Shown here: piece after piece, positions 9,318-20,496 of the stretch
Layout: each line of letters begins with the position of its first letter
Numbering within the stretch: position 1 is the stretch's first letter
Assembly (NCBI GenBank): GCA_050084985.1
Contig: JBITNC010000001.1
Span: 161,200,001-161,264,000 of the forward strand
Direction of reading: 5' to 3'
Length of the DNA stretch: 64,000 nucleotides
Source of the DNA: Nageia nagi
Taxonomy: Eukaryota; Pinophyta
The notes under the pieces: generated by a model
What the model saw: the letters and a program-made list of their open reading frames with translations, nothing else
Told to the model about the DNA's origin: nothing
Database searches by the model: none
Position numbers and translations under genes: made by a program

Positions 9318-11723
9318 ATGCCTCCATGTAAACACTCTGCTGGATGTTCTCGACCTATCCGGGAAGAGGTAGGGTTTTGAAATCACTTTCTTTTCTATTT
9401 CTTATTTATAATGTGTAATTTAACTATTTAATCCCAAAATTGAAACCATGAATGACATTTAAAAATGATTTTAGTTGTTTTTATCTGATGAATTTTGTAA
9501 ATCTTACTTCTATTTTTATCTTTTGTGAAATTTTTCATAATCTGGCTTCGATTGCTGACCTAAGTCGAACAGGTGACAGAGTCACCAATGTTTGGAATGC
9601 GAACACCGACGACTGAGCCTAACCTATTTAAAATGCTGATGTTTTAATATGAAATGCCATTTTTTTTTGAGCTAAACCCTTTTAACATGATACAGGTTCA
9701 AGATGTCTTTAAGCCTCAAGGTAGATATCCCTCGATTCTATAGGAGGGTAGAGGTCTTCTGGGTCCAGATGACCATACCTTTTTTAGATCCATCAGTTTT
9801 GGAGTGGGTCCACACATGGGCCGCATTCATTGGGAGTACCCTTTATTAGCTGCATTGTTAGATAGATGGGATGCAGTGACCTATACTTTTCATCTTTTGA
9901 TAAGGGAGATGACCGTTACAGTAGAGGAAATACATAGATTATATAGACTCCCCATTCACGGATAGAGGATTTTGCCTATGGTGGATAGGACAGGAGCTTT
10001 ACTCGCTATTTCTTATTTGTATGGGGCTACTCAGGTTGATACCATTATTTCAGAGATTATTTTAGGTGGTATCCGATATTACTAGTATTGGCTAGAGGAT
10101 CAGTAAGGGATGATCTATTTTTCATATTTGATGGGTTTGGTACAGTGTTATGCTCTCCCTGATACTGGTAATGGGAGATTTCCATGGTCGTTATTACCTA
10201 TTATTATGGATATGATGCAACATGGCATGGTATATGCTTGGGCAACCACATTATTAGCTCAAATTTATAAGGAGCTATTCTTTTATTCACAGGGACATAG
10301 GGCCTCTTTATCAGTTACTATCACATTACAGGCATGGGCCTATGAGCATATATCTGTAGCTCATCCTCTAGGGTTACCGATGCTAGGGTTTGGTAGTCAC
10401 TTAGATTATGAGGTAGGTACAGTCAGATGGTGTGAGGATTTTTATATTCATCCATCGGATGGAATTCATCAAGATGTGAGCTATTATCACCACATGCTTA
10501 GTCACTTGATTCTGGATAAGGTGAGATTCAGAACTTATCGCTTATATCCTATCTAGCGAGAGCTCACAGTTGAGCTTACTAGTATCCAGCAGCCACATGT
10601 TTTGAGCAATCATCGAGCCAATTTTTTGGAGTACTTTCATTTTGAGTGGGTGCACTATTAGTTCAGTTTAGTTCAAGATGTACCTACCCCAACAGTGCCA
10701 TATTAGCATGAGGGCACTATTTCAGTAGAGGGTGTACAGCCATTGGTTTATGTAGAGCCAGATCCTACTCAAGAGGAGTTATTATTAGAGGATGATACCA
10801 GAGAGGATGATGTAGGGGTGTCTGAGGTCTTCAAGACCTGGTGGGGTGAGGGAGATGATGTTTCAGAGAGTGGATTGGAGGGTTGACACATTCATAGGCA
10901 CATCAATGTCAATGCGGAGTTAGGTGCAGCAACAAGAGGGAGAGAGGTAGGTGAGGAGCCTATAGGAGTAGATGCTACGAGAGAGGAGGCTACTAGCAAG
11001 GAGGTTATGGCGGATGCTCTTGAGGAGTTAGCTCCTAAGGAGGAGGCCACGAGTGTAGGTGAGGAGGGAGCTACCCCAGAGGTTACATGTGAAGTTAAGG
11101 AGGCTCCTGCTACATAGGTTCCTAGCATTGATACTTTGCTAGGGGATATTTATGAGCTAAGACATCAGCTGGCACAGGCCCACTCATGTATGTATAGATA
11201 CAGGGCTGAGCAAGATAGGTATAGACATGAGAGGGATGAGGCTCATTCCTCTTTATAGGGAGTTCAAGCTCATTAGTTGGGAGCAGCCTCTACTTCCAGA
11301 GGTGGTCCTTCAGTTGTCCATCATGGCATTTATCAGTAGTAGGATTTTTATAGTAGTATAGTACAGTCATGGCTGATAAGTGTTCTTGCTTTTACTCCAG
11401 GGGCTCAGTATCCTATACCTCCAGATAGTTATATACCTATAGATATTTCAGTGTATCAGGTAGGCAGTAGTGCACATGGCACCATTGGATCCCCAAGCAG
11501 GACTCAGAGATCATGAGGTCTATCTAGCAAGAGTGGTACACCTTGGGCATCTCCTTTAGGGGCTATTGGTTCATCTGATTTGCACAGAGCTCAGCATCCG
11601 GGTAGTCCTACAGGATCTGTAGGCACTACTCCTCCTAGTTAGGGTACCGGAGAGACCAGTAGATGGTAGAGGAAACCGAGTAGTCCTAGTAGATAGGGTA
11701 GTGGTTGGGGTAGTCCTTGAGGA
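9318..11723 (+). pseudogene. Antisense plant mobile domain (PMD) gene of element B
   Basis: Exon 1 is 9318-9368 (17 codons, MPPCKHSAG...). GTAGGG starts an intron that ends in TACAG at 9695, and exon 2 enters in the same phase. Exon 2 stays in one frame for about 2 kb with no frameshift: PLLAALLDRWDAVTYTFHLL, then MTVTVEEIHRLYRLPIHG (the PMD signature), then VYAWATTLLAQIYKEL and VTITLQAWAYEHI. These are followed by an acidic Glu/Asp-rich stretch and a coiled-coil-like segment (ELRHQLAQAHS...RYRAEQDRYRHERDEAH). About 18 in-frame stops break it; most are TAG (9741, 9963, 10083, 10554, 10659, 10704, 11115, 11256, 11274). PMD proteins include Arabidopsis MAIN/MAIL1, which act in silencing and gene expression. 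The gene is antisense to gag-pol. The final end is uncertain. Confidence 0.8.
9369..9695 (+). other. Intron 1 of the element B PMD gene
   Basis: GTAGGG...TACAG, 327 bp, phase 0. It matches the placement of the 383-bp intron of the element C PMD gene. It contains further AGTCACC/CACCGACGAC motifs at 9571-9620. Confidence 0.65.
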
Positions 11724-13511
11724 TAACCTTTCTCATGATGTTATTTTATATGCTTATGAGGTTATTGAACCCTTGTATTTTATTGTATGACTCATATTGT
11801 TATGATGACCTTTTGATGGACTATGATGATGTATATATAGATAGATAGATCTTTAATATTTATGATACTTGTATGATTCTGATGCATGATCTTCATTCTA
11901 TATATAGATTTATGATAAAATAGGTATGATGTGTTGTTATATAGATCATGATTGTGTTTTAATTACTTGATGATGAATAAGTGTTAATGATAGATGTAAT
12001 TTTTGAAATGTATGATGAAATATATAATTGTAGAATGTATGATGATGAAATATGTAACATATATCAACAAACTGGTATTGATGATATTATTAATCTCAAA
12101 ATTAAGTTAACAATAAGTATGATTATAGTTGCTATAATCAATAAATCCAATTCATAATTTTAATAGGTTAAGTTATTTAAGGACATATTTTATTATATTT
12201 TTGCAAAATCAGATGCATCATCTTCCGTACTTGGCAATTTCACAATAAACTTCTTGACATGACAAACTAGTGACTTATGGATGTAGATGAACATTAACTT
12301 TATCTTGGTCAGGGGAACAATAAAGAATCATTCCTATCCTTTCCAAATAAAAGCAATTTTAATAATGTTCAAGGGTAATAGATAATAGTAAAAATAGCTT
12401 GACATGACACATTAGTGACTTATGGATGTAAATGAACATTAACTTCATCTTGGTTAGGGGAACAATAAAGAATCATTCCTATCCTTTCCAAAGAAAAGCA
12501 ATTTTAATAATGTTTAAAGGTAATGATATTTTCAAAAGGGATGGGTTTAACAAAATGACACAAATGATTTTAAACACAAATACATTACAAACTTATGACA
12601 AAAGATCAGGTGATTTCGGAATAATAACCAAGTTATGATAACATCTACCTCATCTTTCTTTATCTCAAAATTTAACAACCTAAGATGATATCAAACAATA
12701 TTGTTATATGTTGATGAAAAATCTACAAACTCCAGTGTGTGTGTAGTGAGATTCATTTCCCTTCTTAGATCATTTGAGATGAAATATTCTAGAGACATTA
12801 ATAAGCTAGTCTATCCGTATGAAATGTATAGAGGTCCATAGGAAAGAAGGTCGCTAACCAAAATGGACATATCACCACTCTTAAGGTATGCCTCATTTCC
12901 AGATAGGTGTCCATATCCCTGATGAGGATTAACCCCTTGATCCCGCTACAACCTTGCTCTACTACTAGTCAAGCATCCATAGCCTTGGTAGAGGATATTG
13001 TAATCACTCAAGAATCATTGATATAATATAGCAATTTTTTTTTTTTTTTGTCATCTCTTTCTTTTTTTTTTTTTTTTCAAATGATTCTTGGGTTCGGGAT
13101 GAAGCGAATAATAGGATAGATGCATAACTTTCACTCTTAATGTCTCTTAGAATGATTTCATTCAAATTCTCTTAGAATTTCTTAATGTTGTAAGTGCTTG
13201 GAGTTTGTGGATTTTCTTTCGAATATAAACTTTATGTTTTTCTATCATCTATGGTATATCATTTCTTTATAACAAAAAATACAAGGTGAATGTAGTGATA
13301 ACAAGGAAATTATTCTAAAATGACCTTTTCACACATTACACATTTACTGGATAATCACTTTCACAATGACATGCAACATATATTCACATCATACGAGGGC
13401 AAGGCACCCAATTGCCAAGTAACCTCTAGATGTTTCCATTTAGGTAGATTTTATAATTTTATAATTTTTATGTGTTTTATAGTTTTCAATTTTTTAAGGT
13501 TTTATAATTTT
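11724..13511. other. Non-coding spacer of element B
   Basis: AT-rich sequence between the end of the antisense PMD gene and the unknown duplicated-domain gene. It holds ATGATG-rich stretches (11810-12070), a 145-bp direct duplication (12254-12541) and two T-runs (13028-13078). Nothing else is recognised. Confidence 0.6.
12254..12541 (+). repeat. 145-bp direct tandem duplication
   Basis: The unit starting cttgacatgac at 12253 recurs at 12398 with a few changes. Both copies carry gtgacttatggatgta and gaacaataaagaatcattcc. Confidence 0.85.
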
Positions 13512-14750
13512 TTAATTTTTTAGGATTTTATAATTTTTTCTAGGAAATCTATTCTTGACGCATTCAAATCGAGTTTGGACTGCATCAAGATTGAATGAAC
13601 AATGTGTAGAACTAAACAAAAAACTAAAATCCAATACCACTTGATTATGATAGATTTCTAGAATATAATAATCTAAGTGTTCGGACGTTACGGTTTGAGT
13701 GATAGAAATGATTCGTTCTCGATATTTTAAAGTCAGGTGATGAGTACAGTCAACAATTATTTTGGGCTTTTCTATAGGCCACAAAAGATAGAAATATATC
13801 ATTAAATTATATTTGAGCTAGGAGAACACCATAACTCAAATGCATTGATACAAACAATAACTTGATATCCATTTATTTTGACATCCCAACCGTAAGATTC
13901 GCATGCATCATAGAATGTCAAGGCCATTTTCTGTTGTATTTCAAGAGGCATGGAAAAGATATTTGAATACAAAAGAGTAGGGACGTTATGAATAACTTTC
14001 ATAAAGATATCTTTGTCATACCTACTTTCGAACCCTAGAAGATAACTTCCATTATTCCACACTTTATGTTCTTTTGATAGTTTTTCGATGATTTCATTTC
14101 TAACCCTTATTTGATTCATCGTTGTAAGTTCGGCAATATGACAAGCTTGCCTTTCTTCCAACTTTTGTTTCCGAATTATGTGTCACATTTGCATGTGAGA
14201 AAATCTGTGAATTTGCCTATAGTATTGTTGTGATGTTCTAGGAGGAAAAGCCACAAAAGTATTTGAAAAATCATAAGTCACCCTTTTATGAGGTAAATAA
14301 TGTAAAATTTCATCCATCCATTCTAGGCTTTTGGTTAATTATTTAACGTGTTTCTACCTAGCTAAGAGGAGTGAGTACTCAGTTAATTGGCAATTTATAA
14401 TGATTCTTGGTATTCCATAGGGCCATTGTAGGCAGAAAACTGTTATTTCTTGTGATATTCTTTCCATATGGGTGAAATAGATTTGTGGATCTAAAATAAT
14501 GCTTACTTCATATCCACAAAAAGTGACTTCCCAATCATTATTTCTACCATAAAACATATGATATGTTCTTTCATATTGTTCATCAATAGTCAATTGTAAA
14601 TAATTTAAAAGATTAAGATCAAATCCATGTTTTAAATATGTCAATGCTAAATCACCTGGATATCTTGGTGGTGGAAATTGTACTTATGGTGGGATTATGC
14701 TACCGTCAGTAGATTCTTTTACCAGATTCATCCTTTCTATTTTAATCATT
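13512..14750 (-). pseudogene. Unknown duplicated-domain protein downstream of integrase, element B
   Basis: Read on the minus strand after integrase, this has two copies of one domain. Copy 1 (14644-14354) contains NDWEVTFCGYEVSIILD and later LQWPYGIPRIIINCQLT. Copy 2 (14161-13512) contains YGWDVKINGYQVIVCINAF and, after a frame break near 13802, LLWPIEKPKIIVDCTHHLT. The shared pattern is W[DE]V...GY[EQ]V..., then L.WP...P[RK]II[VI][DN]C. I know of no family with this pattern. It lies between pol and the antisense PMD gene, in the sense direction, so it could be an extra element gene or an acquired host fragment. It is broken by stops and at least one frameshift. Confidence 0.55.
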
Positions 14751-14844
14751 AACACTTGACAAATATCAATACTTTTATTTATTTATTAATTCAATAATAA
14801 AATAAAATGAAAGAAAACAATGTACACTTTTTTTTTTATGTATG

Positions 14845-15990
14845 GAAGGGTCGAAGATGCATGATATTTATAGGTTCACGCTCTTCATTTCCTTCTAAAT
14901 CTGATAGATGATAAGTTCCTCTACCAAATTTTTTCTTAATGATATACGGTCCTAACCAATTTGGAGCAAACTTATCTCTAAGCTGTCGTTCTATTCGTGA
15001 AGTTTGTTAATTTTTTATTAAAACTAAATCACCTATTTTGAACTCACGAATTAAAGCCCTTTTATCAAAAGCTCATTTTATCCTCTTATGATAAACATGC
15101 ATAAGTTCTAAAGCATTAATACATTTTTCATCTAAAAGTAACAACTGATCTAAGTGAGTTCATCTTGCTTCTTCATCGGAATTTTGCCCACTTAGATTTA
15201 CTCTAAGGGATGGTATCTCAAGTTCTATGGGTAGGATAGCTTCTGTTCCATATACTAAAGAGAATGGTGTTGCCCCAATAGGGGTGCATACACTGGTGCG
15301 ATAAGCCCATAAAGCTTTTGATATATGCATATGCCAATCTCTATGAGAATCATTTACTATTTTTGCTAAGATGTTCCAAATAGTTTTATTAGTAGCCTAT
15401 GCTTATCCATTGCCTTGCGGATAATATGGAGTGGAAAAACTTTGTTTAATGTTATACTTATCACATACTTGTTTTACATCCTTATTTTTAAAATTCTTTC
15501 CATTATCCATAATTAGTTGGTTTGGTATACCGAATCTACATATAATATAGTTTTCTATAAATTCTGCAATTCTTGAACCAGTGGTGGAAGTCATAGGAAT
15601 AGCCTCTACCCACTTAGTAAAATATTCAGTTGCTATGATGATAAACTTGTGTCCACCAGAAGATGTAGATGTAATTTGTCCTATTAAGTCTAATGCCCAT
15701 TTAGAGAATGGCCAAAGTGATTGTGTAGGATGTAGTTCTTGAGATGGTTGTGAAAATAAATGAGTGTATTGTTGACATTTAAAGCATTTTTTAACATATT
15801 CACAACAATCCTTTTCCATAGTAGGCCAATAATACCCCATTCGAATTAATCATTTGACAATCGCAACACCGTTAAAATGTCCTCCACATGTTCCATCATG
15901 AGCGAAGGATATAGCCTTTTTAATATCATTACATTCAAGACATCTGAGTAAAATACCGTTGAAATTTCATCGATGCAAGATATCCCCTAT
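14845..15990 (-). pseudogene. Integrase of element B
   Basis: It starts with the zinc-binding domain (HDGTCGGHF ... CCEYVKKCFKCQQ). The core follows: WALDLIGQI (first Asp), IMDNGKNF (second Asp), then YYPQGNG. The catalytic Glu codon right after is now TAG and the Gln codon before it TAA. C-terminal parts include TPFSLVYGTEAILP and GDLVLIKN...GPYIIKKKFGRGTYHL, ending near 14845. It would insert the cDNA; this copy cannot, because the DDE triad is broken. Confidence 0.9.
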
Positions 15991-16023
15991 CAAACAATAT
16001 TTAGTTGCTTTGATTTTAAATGC

Positions 16024-16715
16024 TCATCGTGATGATTTATTAAGGTTTGCAGGAAGAGTTCCAAATTTTAAAAAATCTATCAATTCCTTGTACCAATTAT
16101 CTTTATCAGTTATGTCAATATTTAATACACTTTTTTCTCCATCTTCTTGTTGTAATGATGATTGAGACAATTGAATTATCTCAACTTGAATTGAGGATTT
16201 TTTAGGATCCTCTGGGATAAGAGATCCAATAGAAGCCATAGCATCAACAAATCTATTAGATGATCTTGGTGCCACTTCTATACTAAATTGGTCAAAAGAT
16301 TTTAATAATTTTTCAACTAATGCTTTATACTTTTGAAGTAAAGGTTCTTTACATTGATAGATTCCTTTCACTTGATTTACGATGAGTAAAGAATCTTCGA
16401 TAATCTTAATTCTTTTAAGTTTTAATTTAACAGCAGTTCTTAATGCTAATATCAAAGCTTCATATTCTGCATTATTATTAGTACAAGGAAATTTTAATTT
16501 AAACGAATATGGTATAGGGATCCCTTGCAGGGTTATAAATACGACACCTGCTCCACCACCTTGTTCACATCGAGAACCATCAAAATGTATTGTCATATCC
16601 CAATCATCTTCAGGTTCTATAGGTATTTCAATTTCATCTAGTTGAAACACCCCATCATTAGGTAATTCAATAACGAGGGGTTTATCATCTTGCAATGGAG
16701 CATCAGTAAGATAAT
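16024..16715 (-). pseudogene. Second RNase H domain (aRNH-like) of element B
   Basis: The catalytic pattern is visible: IHFDGSRCEQGGGAG (Asp), NNNAEYEALILALRTA (Glu), then IIEDSLLIVNQVKG (Asp). It lies between the first RNase H and integrase, as in Tat-lineage elements, and would degrade the RNA strand of the RNA:DNA hybrid. The upstream end is cut by element C at 16715/24881. Removing C and one copy of its target duplication restores a continuous reading frame, so the insertion was precise. A frame extends through to the integrase side. Confidence 0.9.
16711..16715. repeat. Target-site duplication of element C, left copy
   Basis: The sequence ataat recurs exactly at 24876-24880. Confidence 0.93.
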
Positions 16716-17592
16716 TGTTTACAAATAAAAATTGAGAGTGCAAAGAAGTAAATAGGCAACTATCTACAAACTCAATATTATCTGTATTCTAGCTACGGGT
16801 AGCAATTTATTCTAGATAACAATAAATAACATATAACAATTCAAAAGTGTAAATGTAACAACCAAGACTGTGATTTATGTACTAACCTCACGGAACATAC
16901 CTGACAACGAAAGATGCTGAGATTGGTGATGTAGTGATGATAAGCTCCCTTTTCCACAACGTCGTGACCTGCAATGATGTGAAAAGAGGACCGTGGGCGG
17001 TCTGTTTCAGTGGTATAAGAGCACTGGTGGTGTTCTTCCGTTCATAAAGGAGCGTTGGCGGCCTTATTTTGATAGCTTTGACCTCTCAGTTAGGTCCAGA
17101 TCTTCAGTATAGATATCTCAGATTGCAGTATAATATCAGAATTGATCGCAGATGTCAGGAGAGCTCGCGCAAGGAAAGCACACAAACCACAGCCTTGTAG
17201 GCGGTACCAAGAGATACCTTAGGGGGTAGCCACTTACAAGACCATACGCGGGATCATGTGTATCCTTGTTGTTGTGGACTTACTATTAGATCCCTTATTT
17301 ATATAGATATAGGTAATACCGCCCATAGGTCGGCGTGCATCCACATAAATAAGGTTAATTCACAAGATTTAAGATAAATACATCAATAAACAAGATAATT
17401 CATGCAATACTCAAGGTAAACCATGCAATATTCAAGATAACCCATGCAATATTCAAGATAAACCATGCAATATTCATATTCAAGCCAAACATTGATATTA
17501 TCACTTTAATCCATTCAAGACATATAGTTAGGCCAAACATATTTCATTAATTTATTGATTTAAAAACATAAAATCATTTTTATGTGTTAACA
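16716..17592 (-). repeat. LTR of element C (its 3' LTR)
   Basis: 877 bp, bounded by TG and CA, pairing with 24000-24875. About 14 differences, several inside the GACCG...CGGTC motif region (16988-17063). Confidence 0.96.
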
Positions 17593-17606
17593 GATGCCCC
17601 ACTTTG
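17593..17606 (-). other. Polypurine tract of element C
   Basis: On the minus strand CAAAGTGGGGCATC runs into the LTR start TGTTAACAC. A very similar tract, AAAGTGGGGTATC, borders the LTR of element D at 43346-43358. Confidence 0.8.
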
Positions 17607-17965
17607 GATGTGAAATCGAAAAAATCATGAGATGAGTTGAGATTTTGCATTCAAAGTAAAAACACAACATCATAGCAAGCAATTTTGATAAGCAATGATA
17701 AACACTAACCATTTAAACAACATCATGATAAGCTTATAGGTTGAGAAAACTCCCTTATGATATTACCTTGGGCATGCTTGCCCCTTGCGTTTTGTTGTAG
17801 AAGGTGATAGCCTGATATGTCTGATAATCTGATAATCTTGCTGCAATGCTGATGACCCAAGACAACATGCTTGACAACACACATAACAATGATAGGATAG
17901 ACGACTTAACCACACATGCCGACCGGACGACAACTTGACAAAACCACATCACAACACATATGACC
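17607..17965. other. Element C non-coding sequence before the arrays
   Basis: 3' untranslated sequence of element C with many short tgata and acaacat words. No gene is seen. Confidence 0.55.
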
Positions 17966-18130
17966 AACTCACAAGACAAGACATGATAACACACATGATC
18001 AACTCACAAGACAAGACATGATAACACACATGATCAACTCACAAGACAAGACATGATAACACACATGATCAACTCACAAGACAAGACATGATAACACACA
18101 TGATCAACTTACAAGACCAAACATGATAAC
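17966..18130 (+). repeat. 35-bp tandem repeat array, element C
   Basis: Five copies at a period of 35 (17966, 18001, 18036, 18071, 18106). The unit begins aactcacaagacaagacatg and ends acacacatgatc. The middle copies are identical, so it expanded recently. Confidence 0.95.
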
Positions 18131-18145
18131 CATAACCAAACATAG

Positions 18146-18930
18146 GGGAGAGCTAAGTTCCACACAACTGAGCCCTCGCATCAAGAGGTGTACTGCAGTT
18201 GCCGAAGAATCGAACTCCGCAAAACAAGTGATAAGCTGATAATGGGAGAGCTAAGTATCCACACAACTGAGCCCTCACATCAAGAGGTGTACTCCAATTA
18301 TCGAAGAACCGAACTCTGCAAAACAAGTGATAAGCTGATAATGGGAGAGCTAAGTATCCACACAACTGAGCCCTCACATCAAGAGGTGTACTCCAATTGC
18401 TGAAGAACCGAACTCCGCAAAACAAGTGATAAGCTGATAATGGGAGAGCTAAGTATCCACACAACTGAGCCCTCACATCAAGAGGTGTACTCCAGTTGCC
18501 GAAGAACTAAACTCTGCAAAACAAGTGATAAGCTGATAATGGGAGAGCTAAGTATCCACACAACTGAGCCCTCACATCAAGAGGTGTACTCCAGTTACCG
18601 AAGAACCAAACTCCGTAAAACAAGTGATAAGTTGATAATGGGAGAGCTAAGTATCCACACAACTGAGCCCTCACATCAAGAGGTGTACTCCAGTTTCTGA
18701 AGAACCGAACTCTGCAAAACAATGATAAGCTGATAATGGGAGAGCTAAGTATCCACACAACTGAGCCCTCACATCAAGAGGTGTACTCCAGTTGCTGAAG
18801 AACTGAACTCCACAAAATAATGATAAGCAGATGGGGGAGAGCTAAGTTCCACACAACTGAGCCTTCACATTGGCTGCAGTCACATAAGAACCGAACTCTG
18901 CAAAACAAGTGATAAACTGATGGAGCTGAC
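18146..18930 (+). repeat. 99-bp tandem repeat array, element C
   Basis: About seven copies start at 18146, 18244, 18343, 18442, 18541, 18640, 18738 and 18835, at a period of 97-99. Each unit starts gggagagctaagtatccaca and includes gataagctgataat. Because 99 is divisible by 3, long open frames appear on both strands; they are artefacts of the repeat, not genes. Confidence 0.95.
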
Positions 18931-18939
18931 ACTCCACCA

Positions 18940-19575
18940 AGAAGCATGATAAGCTAATAATGGGAGCTGAACTCCTCTCATAAGCACATGATAAGCTCAC
19001 TATGGGAGCTGAACTCCACTCATAGCACATGATAAGCTGATTATGGGAGCTAGACTCCACTCACAAGCATGATAAGCTGACTATGGGAGCTAGACTCCTC
19101 TCGCAAGCATGATAATCTGATCACGGGAGCTGGACTCCACTCACAAGCACATAACAAGCTGACTATGGGAGCTGGACTCCTCTCACAAGCATGATAATCT
19201 GATCATGGGAGCTGAACTCCACTCATAGCACATGATAAGCTGACTATGGGAGCTGGACTCCTCTCATAAGCATGATAATCTGATCATGGGAGCTAGACTC
19301 CTCTTGCAGGCATGATAATCTGATCACGGGAGCTGGACTCCACTCATAGGCATGATAGTCTGATCACGGGAGCTGGACTCCACTCGTATGCACATGATAA
19401 GCTGATTATGGGAGCTGAAATCCTCTCATGAGCACATGATAAGCTGATTATGGGAGCTAGACTCCACTCACAAGCATGATAATCTGATCACGGGAGCTGG
19501 ACTCCACTCACAAGCACATGACAAGCTGACTATGGGAGCTGGACTCCTTTCACAAGCATGATAGTCTGATCACTT
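18940..19575 (+). repeat. About 41-bp tandem repeat array, element C
   Basis: About 15 copies of a 40-43-bp unit (for example catgataagctgactatggg then agctggactccactcacaag) start near 18962, 19003, 19044, 19083 and onward. The unit shares gataagctgatwatgggag with the 99-bp unit, so it probably arose from part of it. Variable 3' arrays of this kind are known in plant Ty3/gypsy elements and can seed satellites. Confidence 0.92.
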
Positions 19576-19680
19576 GGGTCTGTAAACACAAACTTAAAGC
19601 AATATTCTCCTGGATATAACGTTGATCATGCACCTATGATGCACCCATGATACCTGATAAACTGATTTTCTGGATAAAGT

Positions 19681-19748
19681 AACGCGGGCGGTCCCTTTCT
19701 TGCTGACTTAGAACGTTGACGGTCTTCTCTAAGACCACGGGCGGTCCT
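19681..19748 (+). promoter_or_regulatory. GACCGnnGGCGGTC motif cluster upstream of the PMD gene, element C
   Basis: Three versions lie about 140-210 bases before the TATA box: acgcgggcggtcc (19682), acgttgacggtc (19712) and gaccacgggcggtcc (19733-19747). Other copies are in PMD intron 1, after its 3' end, and in both LTRs. Confidence 0.65.
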
Positions 19749-19888
19749 CTTCTTGAGGACTCATCAAAAACCGTGAAAATCAGGTCCCTGCGAATCACTC
19801 CTGGATTCCAGATTGATGCTTAATTACTTGTCCACGTATGCCAAATGCTTAAATCAAATTCATCTTGAAGTGTGTGCCCTAACCTTTC

Positions 19889-19896
19889 TATAAAAG
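19889..19896 (+). promoter_or_regulatory. TATA box of the antisense PMD gene, element C
   Basis: TATAAAAG, followed about 30 bases later by a plausible transcription start region (cctcatttgttcatcctgtc). It lies 153 bases before the inferred ATG. It faces against gag, so the PMD gene would have its own promoter. Confidence 0.65.
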
Positions 19897-20113
19897 TGGG
19901 TCCACCCTTCCTCATTTGTTCATCCTGTCATTTTCATAGCTGAGAGCATCCTAGAGCTTGAGAGACTGATTCATAAAGGTTTAGCTGGTGATCTTGTTGC
20001 TATTACTAGGTGATTCTTCCTGTATTGCTGTACTGCACACTATGGCCCTACCGATCACACACCGAGAGGGACACAGAGCTACCTTGGTGGCTGATTCTCC
20101 TACTGGTCATCAG

Positions 20114-20496
20114 GTACACTACCTCTTCTACCTTTTTCATGCTATGTTTTTGTTTGTCTTGAAGTTTTAGCCGCCTATACACTGGTTTTTCTGAATTTGC
20201 CCCTAGGGTTTTACTGTTGCATACCCTAGCTCTACGTTTTTCTCTTTTTTAGTCTACTTTTCGAACTTTCAGCTCCATGGCTGCCTTGTGCTTTCCCGCA
20301 TGAACCTGCACCCTACATTTTTATTGCCCTTTTTCATGAAAATAGGACCGCTGGCGGTCCTTTCTGCCCTAGTTTGGACCGTGGGCGGTCCTTATCTTCT
20401 GACATAGACCGTGGGTGGTCCTCGTTTTCGTGTAGTCTTTCTTTGCTGTTTGTGTTTTACATCTTGATACTGACTTGTCTTTCATTTTTCTTGCAG
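20114..20496 (+). other. Intron 1 of the element C PMD gene, with palindromic motifs
   Basis: It starts GTACACTACC and ends TTTTTCTTGCAG, 383 bp. It contains three copies of the 16-bp palindrome-like motif: GGACCGCTGGCGGTCC (20345-20360), GGACCGTGGGCGGTCC (20376-20391) and agaccgtgggtggtcc (20406-20421). Confidence 0.7.

Noticed and set aside
10892-11128. Minus-strand Ser/Ala-rich frame
   Set aside because: It is the shadow of the Glu-rich linker of the PMD frame on the other strand.
9696-11723. TAG might be read as a sense codon, since it dominates the stops
   Set aside because: Plant nuclear genes use the standard code; methylation-driven CAG to TAG change explains the pattern.
13025-13080. 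Two poly-T runs, considered as the tail of a retroposed gene or SINE
   Set aside because: No gene body or target duplication nearby; likely simple sequence.
18153-18758. Long open frames on both strands with repeated peptides
   Set aside because: They follow from the 99-bp tandem unit being a multiple of three; frames on both strands repeat the same peptide, and no known domain is present.
17966-19575. Direct repeats considered as a CRISPR array
   Set aside because: The units are contiguous without unique spacers, and the setting is a plant retrotransposon.
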